The notes below the pieces were generated by a model. It made no database searches. It saw only the letters and a program-made list of their open reading frames with translations, and was not told the origin of the DNA. This document shows positions 34,281 to 39,091 of a stretch of DNA of 39,091 bases, in pieces. The stretch spans positions 1 through 39,091 of the forward strand of contig NZ_NESS01000021.1 in NCBI RefSeq assembly GCF_002128425.1, given 5' to 3'. Origin of the DNA: Gottfriedia acidiceleris (lineage in GTDB: Bacteria; Bacillota; Bacilli; Bacillales; Bacillaceae_G). Both the position numbers and the translations under genes were made by a program. Position 1 is the stretch's first letter; the number at the start of each line of letters is the position of its first letter.

Positions 34281-35064
34281 GTATATTGAAATCATTCGTA
34301 TTCGTTTCTTAATGATGTTAGCGTATCGTACTAATTATTACACCGGAATTGTTATTTATACGATTAATATAGGTGCTTATTTCTTTTTATGGAAAGCGAT
34401 CTATGGACATCAAGGATCAATTCAAGGTGTATCAGTAAACCAGATGACTACTTATGTAGCCATTGCTTGGATGGCAAGGGCATTTTATTTTAATAATCTT
34501 GACCGTGAAATTGCTGAAGAAATTGTAGAAGGAAAAGTAGCGATAGAACTTATTAGGCCTTATAACTATTTACTTACTAAAGTAATGCAAGGGTTAGGAG
34601 AGGGGATTTTTAGATTCTTTTTCTTTTCAATTCCAGGCTTTATTATAGTTGCTTTAATTTTTCGTTTAGATGTTTCGTTTAATTTAAAAACTTTAGGTTT
34701 ATTTTTAATTGCTTCGATTTTCAGTTTTGCAATTAATACACAATTGAATTTATTAACAGGATTAATGGCATTCTTTCTTCAAAATAATATGGGCTTTATT
34801 CAAGCTAAACGTGTCATCATTGATTTATTTTCAGGTTTAACGATTCCTATCACGTTCTTTCCAGTTTGGGCACAAGATGTAATGAAGTACTTACCATTTC
34901 AAGGGATCAGCTATATTCCTAGTATGATTTTTGCTGAAGGTATAAAAGGGGAATTGATTTTTAGAGGCCTTTTATTTCAAGTAATTTGGATCGGCATTTT
35001 ATGTGTCCCTATTACTCTTATATGGTATAAAGCAAAAAAGCATCTTGTTATACAAGGAGGTTAA
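34273..35064 (+). CDS. ABC-2 family transporter permease (first)
   Basis: A 263-residue integral membrane protein of the ABC-2 permease group with six predicted membrane helices (TNYYTGIVIYTINIGAYFF; FFFFSIPGFIIVALIF; LGLFLIASIFSFAI; and further). It starts inside the end of the ATPase gene (8-base overlap), so the two are translationally linked, and ends three bases before the second permease. It corresponds to COG4587-type members. No periplasmic binding protein is encoded nearby, consistent with export. Confidence 0.88.
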   Translation: MSKYIEIIRIRFLMMLAYRTNYYTGIVIYTINIGAYFFLWKAIYGHQGSIQGVSVNQMTTYVAIAWMARAFYFNNLDREIAEEIVEGKVAIELIRPYNYLLTKVMQGLGEGIFRFFFFSIPGFIIVALIFRLDVSFNLKTLGLFLIASIFSFAINTQLNLLTGLMAFFLQNNMGFIQAKRVIIDLFSGLTIPITFFPVWAQDVMKYLPFQGISYIPSMIFAEGIKGELIFRGLLFQVIWIGILCVPITLIWYKAKKHLVIQGG

Positions 35065-35067
35065 AGA

Positions 35068-35853
35068 ATGTTTTATTTAAATATATTTCTTCAATATTCA
35101 GGTCAATATTTAAAAACTAAATTACAATATAGAGCAAATTTCTTTTTATCATTTTTATCTGATTTGATGGCTCAGGCTGTAAATTTAATTTTTATATTAT
35201 TAGTTTTCAATCATACGTCACTTATTGAAGGATGGAACAGAGACGAAATTGTATTCATTTATGGTTTCTTTTTAGTTCCGTTTGCTCTCTTTGCTTCATT
35301 TTTTAATATATGGGATTTTAATGATCGTTACATTGTAAAGGGAGAGTTTGATCGTATTTTAACTCGACCAATTCATAGTCTTTTTCAAGTAGTATTAGAG
35401 AAAATGGAGTTAGAATCTTTACTAGGTGCTATTACTGGATTAATTATTATGATCTATGCAGGTGTAAAATTAGGGCTTTCAATTACTTGGTATGATCCAT
35501 TTTTATTTCTTCTAATGGCTTTTGGTGGGATGTTTGTTTATGCCGGAATCTTTATTGCCTTAGCGAGTATCGGTTTTTGGTCAGATGCAAGAACGTCTAT
35601 TATGCCCTTAATGTATAATATAGGAAACTATGGTCGTTATCCTATTAATATTTATCATCCTATCATTCGCTTTGTATTAACATGGATTTTACCATTTGCA
35701 TTTGTTGGTGTTTATCCAGCTGCTTATTTTCTACGTAGAAGTGAATGGTATGTCTATTCATTTTTAACGCCAGTTATGGGATTAGTTGTTTTTGTGTTAG
35801 CTGTTTTAATTTGGAATCAAGGGGTAAAAAAATATAAAGGTGCAGGTAACTAA
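35068..35853 (+). CDS. ABC-2 family transporter permease (second)
   Basis: A 261-residue six-helix permease of the PF06182 (DUF990, COG3694) type, the partner of the previous gene. FDRILTRPIHSLFQVVLEKMELES is the conserved cytoplasmic segment of this family, and the first permease has the related VAIELIRPYNYLLTKVMQGLGEG. AGGAGG precedes the ATG and the spacing to the upstream stop is three bases. The two permeases and the ATPase should form a heteromeric exporter, cargo unknown. Confidence 0.88.
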   Translation: MFYLNIFLQYSGQYLKTKLQYRANFFLSFLSDLMAQAVNLIFILLVFNHTSLIEGWNRDEIVFIYGFFLVPFALFASFFNIWDFNDRYIVKGEFDRILTRPIHSLFQVVLEKMELESLLGAITGLIIMIYAGVKLGLSITWYDPFLFLLMAFGGMFVYAGIFIALASIGFWSDARTSIMPLMYNIGNYGRYPINIYHPIIRFVLTWILPFAFVGVYPAAYFLRRSEWYVYSFLTPVMGLVVFVLAVLIWNQGVKKYKGAGN

Positions 35854-35905
35854 GCAGTATTCTATTTCAATAGCTTGTTTCATAAATTGAAATGAGGTGA
35901 TTGAA

Positions 35906-36313
35906 ATGGGAACTGCTTTTTTCTTTTTTGTTGCTATATTTGCGATTTTGTATAGTCTAGTGTATTTATGGAATACTTCAACTACAAAAGTGAATAAAAG
36001 TCTTATTTCAATTAATAATTACATTCTATTATTTTTAATATATGGAACGGTACTTATAGGCTTTAGCGCAGTATATTTTATTTTAGAGCGAGGACCACAT
36101 CCAATTTTAATTGAGCATTCTATTCCTATTGAAGGGACTAATTACCATATAATGGGGTTATGCTTATATTTTAGCGCAATCACTCTTTTGTCTGTAGGCT
36201 ATGGAGATATTGTACCAATAGGGATCGGAAGATGGGTTGCTATGATTGAAGCGCTTATTGGTTATACGATGCCAGCGGCTTTTGTTTTACAAGTATTTAA
36301 AGAAGAACGTTAA
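35906..36313 (+). CDS. Small potassium channel family protein (two-helix pore type)
   Basis: A 135-residue ion channel subunit. An N-terminal helix (residues about 4-22) and a second helix (about 39-60) precede a pore loop with the K+ selectivity filter SVGYGD at 96-101, followed by a last helix (about 110-130). No RCK or cyclic-nucleotide domain is attached, so it should form a simple tetrameric leak or weakly gated channel. The start is the ATG at 35906 behind GAGGTG (35895-35900); a GTG overlapping that site is rejected. It lies 52 bases after the ABC-2 operon and 23 before bcp, so it may be part of the same transcript. Confidence 0.85.
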   Translation: MGTAFFFFVAIFAILYSLVYLWNTSTTKVNKSLISINNYILLFLIYGTVLIGFSAVYFILERGPHPILIEHSIPIEGTNYHIMGLCLYFSAITLLSVGYGDIVPIGIGRWVAMIEALIGYTMPAAFVLQVFKEER

Positions 36314-36336
36314 TATTTACGATTAAGGAGATTATG

Positions 36337-36801
36337 ATGACTATTGAAATTGGAATGAAAGCACCGGAATTTACTTTACCAGCAAGTAATGGAGAAGATG
36401 TAACTTTGTCAGACTTTAGAGGCAAGAAAGTAGTACTTTATTTTTACCCAAAGGATATGACACCAGGTTGTACTACAGAAGCTTGTGACTTTAGAGATTC
36501 ATATGAAAGGTTTATGAATAGTGGAACTATCATTTTAGGAATAAGTCCTGATCCTATAAAAAGACATGAAAAATTTATAGAAAAACATCAATTACCATTT
36601 TTATTACTTTCAGACGAAACAACTGAAGTTGCGAAGTTGTATGATGTATGGAAGTTAAAGAATAATTTTGGCAAGGAATATATGGGAATAGAACGTACAA
36701 CATTTTTAATTGATGAAGAAGGTTGTATCGAAAATGTATGGCAAAAGGTTAGAGTAAAGAATCATGTTGAAGATGTTTACAGTGTAATCAATCGTTCTTA
36801 A
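36337..36801 (+). CDS. bcp: Thioredoxin-dependent thiol peroxidase (BCP/peroxiredoxin Q, YgaF)
   Basis: A 154-residue peroxiredoxin that reduces hydrogen peroxide and organic peroxides. The active site YPKDMTPGCTTEACDFRD carries peroxidatic Cys45 and, five residues on, resolving Cys50, the PrxQ/BCP arrangement. Two in-frame ATGs lie at 36334 and 36337; AAGGAG (36325-36330) is three and six bases away, so 36337 is preferred. The position just before perR matches ygaF-perR in B. subtilis. Confidence 0.93.
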   Translation: MTIEIGMKAPEFTLPASNGEDVTLSDFRGKKVVLYFYPKDMTPGCTTEACDFRDSYERFMNSGTIILGISPDPIKRHEKFIEKHQLPFLLLSDETTEVAKLYDVWKLKNNFGKEYMGIERTTFLIDEEGCIENVWQKVRVKNHVEDVYSVINRS

Positions 36802-36963
36802 ATTTTGTACAAACTATTTTAAATAAATTAACTGTTTTTTTTTAAGTTTTTTTGAGAAAGAATGGTTTTATCTAAAATAATCAAGCTTTTCGTCTATACC
36901 TATATTGCTTTAGGGAATATATTGAAGTATAGGGCATACCTCCTCAGATGATAGCATATTGAA

Positions 36964-36992
36964 GTGCGAGAGAATTCTCGCACATTTTTTTT
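36964..36992 (+). terminator. Strong terminator between bcp and perR
   Basis: GTGCGAGA (36964-36971) pairs with TCTCGCAC (36976-36983) around GAAT, followed by ATTTTTTTT. It lies 160 bases after the bcp stop; the stretch between contains an imperfect hairpin (CCTATA/TATAGG, 36899-36933) and a duplicated ATATTGAAGT (36919 and 36956). Confidence 0.85.
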
Positions 36993-37048
36993 GTTTAGAT
37001 AAATGAAATACAAGCATTAGCTAATTTTTTTAAGAAATTCTCAAAAAG

Positions 37049-37078
37049 TTGACAAATATTCTTGCAGTTGAATAAACT
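37049..37078 (+). promoter_or_regulatory. perR promoter (sigma-A type)
   Basis: TTGACA at 37049-37054 and TAAACT at 37073-37078 with an 18-base spacer. RNA would begin near 37085, about 45 bases before the TTG start of perR. PerR usually represses its own gene, but I see no convincing PerR box at this promoter. Confidence 0.65.
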
Positions 37079-37129
37079 AATAATAAGAAAGTAAATTTGG
37101 AACTAATTATAGAAACGGGGAGAGCGGCG

Positions 37130-37567
37130 TTGCATAAGGAAAATATTCAAGATGCAATTTTACATTTAAAGAATAGCGGCGTACGTATTACACCTCAAAG
37201 ACATGCAATTATAGAATATTTAATAGGAAGTGGATCACATCCAACTGCTGATGAAATCTATAAAGCACTTGAGGGAAAATTTCCAAATATGAGTGTGGCA
37301 ACAGTTTACAATAATCTCAGAGTATTACGTGAAGTAGGAATGGTTAAAGAATTAAACTTTGGTGATTCTTCTAGTCGTTTTGATTATATAACAACTGATC
37401 ATTATCATATCATTTGTGAAAAATGTGGTGAAATGAATGACTTTCATTATGATGGATTAGAAGGAATCAATCTTTATGTTGAGAAGGAAACGGGATTTGA
37501 AGTAACCAACCATAGAATGGAAGTATACGGTATTTGTCCTAAATGTAAAGAAAAAACATTATCATAA
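37130..37567 (+). CDS. perR: Peroxide stress regulator PerR (Fur family)
   Basis: A 145-residue metal-dependent repressor that senses hydrogen peroxide by metal-catalysed oxidation of histidines. With a TTG start at 37130, behind GGGGAG (7 bases), residue numbers equal those of B. subtilis PerR: the Fe/Mn ligands His37, Asp85, His91, His93 and Asp104 are all present, and so are the structural zinc cysteines Cys96, Cys99, Cys136 and Cys139. The winged helix includes [17 protein letters not shown]. The frame continues upstream to 37097 but lacks a ribosome site. It lies next to bcp and ygzB as in other bacilli. Regulated genes are expected to include catalase, ahp and zosA elsewhere. Confidence 0.96.
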   Translation: MHKENIQDAILHLKNSGVRITPQRHAIIEYLIGSGSHPTADEIYKALEGKFPNMSVATVYNNLRVLREVGMVKELNFGDSSSRFDYITTDHYHIICEKCGEMNDFHYDGLEGINLYVEKETGFEVTNHRMEVYGICPKCKEKTLS

Positions 37568-37568
37568 T

Positions 37569-37598
37569 AAAGCACATTACATAATTGTAATGTGCTTT
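37569..37598. terminator. Bidirectional terminator between perR and ygzB
   Basis: AAAGCACATTAC (37569-37580) pairs with GTAATGTGCTTT (37587-37598); T-rich flanks follow on the plus strand, and the site sits between convergent genes. Confidence 0.85.
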
Positions 37599-37608
37599 AT
37601 TTATTATG

Positions 37609-37968
37609 CTATTGCTTAGCATTTCGTTTGCTATTATATTTTTCATTAAATTCTTTACCTTCTAATGAAGGATCCAATGTAAGTGGCTCATTACAATACA
37701 TGCAGATGTCAACTTTACCAAGCATTTTAGTCGTTTTGTTACAATTCGGACAGATGACTTGAATCGTTTTTGTAGACAACATTCCAATCCAAAAATAAAC
37801 AACTGTACTACCTATAATCGCTAAAAATCCTACAAGCATAAAGATCGTCATGACAATCTTATGCTCTCTGAAAAATACACCACCGTACATAATGATGAAG
37901 CCAATAAATAATAATGAAAGTGCAAACGTTCTTATATTATTAATTTTACTACTTTTCTTTTTTGCCAC
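37609..37968 (-). CDS. ygzB: YgzB/UPF0295 family membrane protein
   Basis: A 119-residue protein with two membrane helices (about residues 14-33 and 42-68) followed by a small zinc-ribbon-like tail with C-x2-C pairs, [10 protein letters not shown] and CMYCNEPL. It matches the UPF0295 (DUF2614) family, B. subtilis YgzB. The start is GTG at 37968, five bases behind GGGTGG, giving [10 protein letters not shown], which fits the family; an ATG 18 bases upstream has no ribosome site. Convergent with perR; function unknown. Confidence 0.9.
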   Translation of the reverse strand: MAKKKSSKINNIRTFALSLLFIGFIIMYGGVFFREHKIVMTIFMLVGFLAIIGSTVVYFWIGMLSTKTIQVICPNCNKTTKMLGKVDICMYCNEPLTLDPSLEGKEFNEKYNSKRNAKQ

Positions 37969-38801
37969 TTTGTCCACCCCATTCATTGTAAATATAGCAT
38001 AAATGAGATAGGAATTGTTAGTGCTAACATGGAAAACAATTCGAACTTATTTAATGGGACGATTTTAAATGAGGGTTTAATGAATTAAAGCTAAATACAG
38101 GACATTTTCACAATTAATTGAAGAATGATCGGATGGTAATTTGGTTTATTTTCTGCTTTTTATTTAAAAGATGAATTGGAAGATATAAAATTAATGAAAT
38201 AATTCAATAAGTAAATAGGTATAGCTAATAAAATTAAATAAGGGTAGGACTTTAATAGTGAACGGAGAGTTAAAGGAATAATGATGGCCTTTGTGAATAG
38301 TAAAAAATCGAATATATTTAATATGAGGAAAGCTATATTGGGTATCTGGAGTAAGTACATCTTTATAACAATATAGATGCATACTTATACCGCGTAGTTG
38401 GAGAGGTAATGATTGGAGCCTCAATCCACTGGTTCGTTTTAATAAGCTATCCATATAATAGAAATTCAACTTTAAGCAATGAGCCGATTAATGGAGTATG
38501 GATGAATAATCTACTTTTTTATTGTTGTTTATTAAATTTCTGAAGTGAAACAAACAGATAAGAAGTACGAGAATGGATTAATAATGAAATGTATTAATCT
38601 GTTGCTTTGACGATAAAACGAAATTATTCACTATTTCACCTTTCTCAAACCGGATAGTTGCTATTGAACAATTCGCTACTATTAGAACCTATCATGTACT
38701 TTTATAAGTGTATTGAGCTTATTTGTATTAAACTGTTTTGACTTAATATTTGTATGTCCAAAAACACGTGTAATTTTTTTGAAAAAAACTTTGAAAAAGT
38801 G
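37969..38801. other. About 830 bases upstream of the rRNA operon, no convincing gene
   Basis: AT-rich. Minus-strand reading frames at 38160-38360 and 38191-38469 lack ribosome sites; the first is a hydrophobic low-complexity peptide (Leu/Ile/Phe-rich), the second has no recognised motif. No tRNA or known RNA was seen. It may hold further rRNA-operon promoter elements or a decayed gene. Confidence 0.5.
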
Positions 38802-38830
38802 TTGACGGTGTGATTTATCGATGTTATATT
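38802..38830 (+). promoter_or_regulatory. rRNA operon promoter P1
   Basis: TTGACG (38802-38807), 17-base spacer, TATATT (38825-38830): a sigma-A promoter in the usual place of rrn P1, about 190 bases before 16S. Confidence 0.85.
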
Positions 38831-38884
38831 ATTATATGTCGCCAAGAGATGACGGCGTCGAAAGAAAAAAGAATTAAAAAAATA

Positions 38885-38913
38885 TTGACAGGCTTTCTTG
38901 AGAATGTTAATAT
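38885..38913 (+). promoter_or_regulatory. rRNA operon promoter P2
   Basis: TTGACA (38885-38890), 17-base spacer, TAATAT (38908-38913). The tandem P1-P2 layout is typical of Bacillus rrn operons; the -10 to -10 distance is about 83 bases. Confidence 0.88.
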
Positions 38914-38940
38914 GAAAAAGTCGCTAATGACGCGATGAAG

Positions 38941-38959
38941 TGAACTTTGAAAACTAAAC
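38941..38959 (+). promoter_or_regulatory. rrn leader boxA-like antitermination site
   Basis: TGAACTTTGAAAACTAAAC lies between P2 and 16S and resembles the CTTTGAAAACT-type boxA of Bacillus rrn leaders, where the Nus factors bind. Confidence 0.6.
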
Positions 38960-39019
38960 AAAACATGAAGTGAACGTCAATTATTAGTTTTTTGAGCAAT
39001 ACAAGATTTAAACTTAACT

Positions 39020-39091
39020 TTTATGGAGAGTTTGATCCTGGCTCAGGACGAACGCTGGCGGCGTGCCTAATACATGCAAGTCGAGCGGACT
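39020..39091 (+). rRNA. rrs: 16S ribosomal RNA, 5' end (truncated by the window)
   Basis: The universal 16S start is visible: GAGAGTTTGATCCTGGCTCA, then GACGAACGCTGGCGGCGTGC and ATGCAAGTCGAGCG. Only the first 72 bases or so are in the window. The 5' end at about 39020 is placed by analogy with B. subtilis (TTTAT before GGAGAG). Confidence 0.97.

Noticed and set aside
37040-37100. PerR box at the perR promoter
   Set aside because: The AT-rich stretch around AATAAACTAATAATAAG differs from TTATAATNATTATAA at too many positions to call.
38160-38469. Two overlapping minus-strand reading frames upstream of the rRNA operon
   Set aside because: No ribosome site, overlapping each other in different frames, and a composition (Leu/Ile/Phe-rich) expected from translating AT-rich DNA.

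Overview
The window is a low-GC Firmicutes chromosome segment from a spore-forming Bacillaceae. The evidence is two small acid-soluble spore proteins (sspK, sspE), strong GGAGG-type ribosome sites, many intrinsic terminators, and a block that follows the Bacillus subtilis order yfhE-yfhF-recX-yfhH-sspK-yfhJ-yfhP-mutY-yfhS-sspE-ygaB-ntdP(ygaC)-ygaD-ygaE-hemL(gsaB)-bcp(ygaF)-perR-ygzB-rrn. The pfl genes and the ABC-2 transporter beside hemL suggest a relative of the B. cereus or Gottfriedia side rather than B. subtilis itself; this is inferred from remembered synteny, not a search.

Layout. 1-5.2 kb: the tail of a degenerate collagen-like protein, glutaminase glsA, a TauE/SafE exporter, a DinB-GNAT-ogt operon and a convergent AI-2E family permease. 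5.2-10.2 kb, minus strand: lipoteichoic acid synthase and the yojN-yojO pair (MoxR ATPase plus VWA partner). 10.2-13.7 kb: pflB-pflA for anaerobic pyruvate cleavage, divergent from yojN across a 386-bp region holding a Rex-like operator. 13.8-17.3 kb: an unrecognised 59-residue gene, yfhE, a GNAT gene with a long structured leader that starts with a tRNA-like fold, an amidohydrolase, and yfhF. 17.3-26.9 kb: recX to ygaE, with a folded repeat element after recX and a 20-bp-periodic repeat after ygaD. 27.2-33 kb: a lone gltB and hemL. 33.2-36.8 kb: ABC-2 exporter, K+ channel and bcp. 37-39.1 kb: perR, ygzB, about 0.8 kb without a convincing gene, then tandem rRNA promoters and the first 72 bases of 16S rRNA.

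Most genes are ordinary housekeeping or sporulation genes. The parts that the protein genes do not explain are: (i) the tRNA-like element at 15036-15105 with an 18-bp operator-like dyad at its promoter and an attenuator-like chain of hairpins leading into a GNAT acetyltransferase; (ii) the folded element at 18156-18332; (iii) a 20-21 bp periodic GCAAWTAAA array at 25423-25680; (iv) lineage insertions (gltB; ABC-2 plus K+ channel) in an otherwise conserved gene order. Several starts were moved from the longest reading frame to the one with a proper ribosome site; in perR this restores exact residue numbering with B. subtilis PerR.
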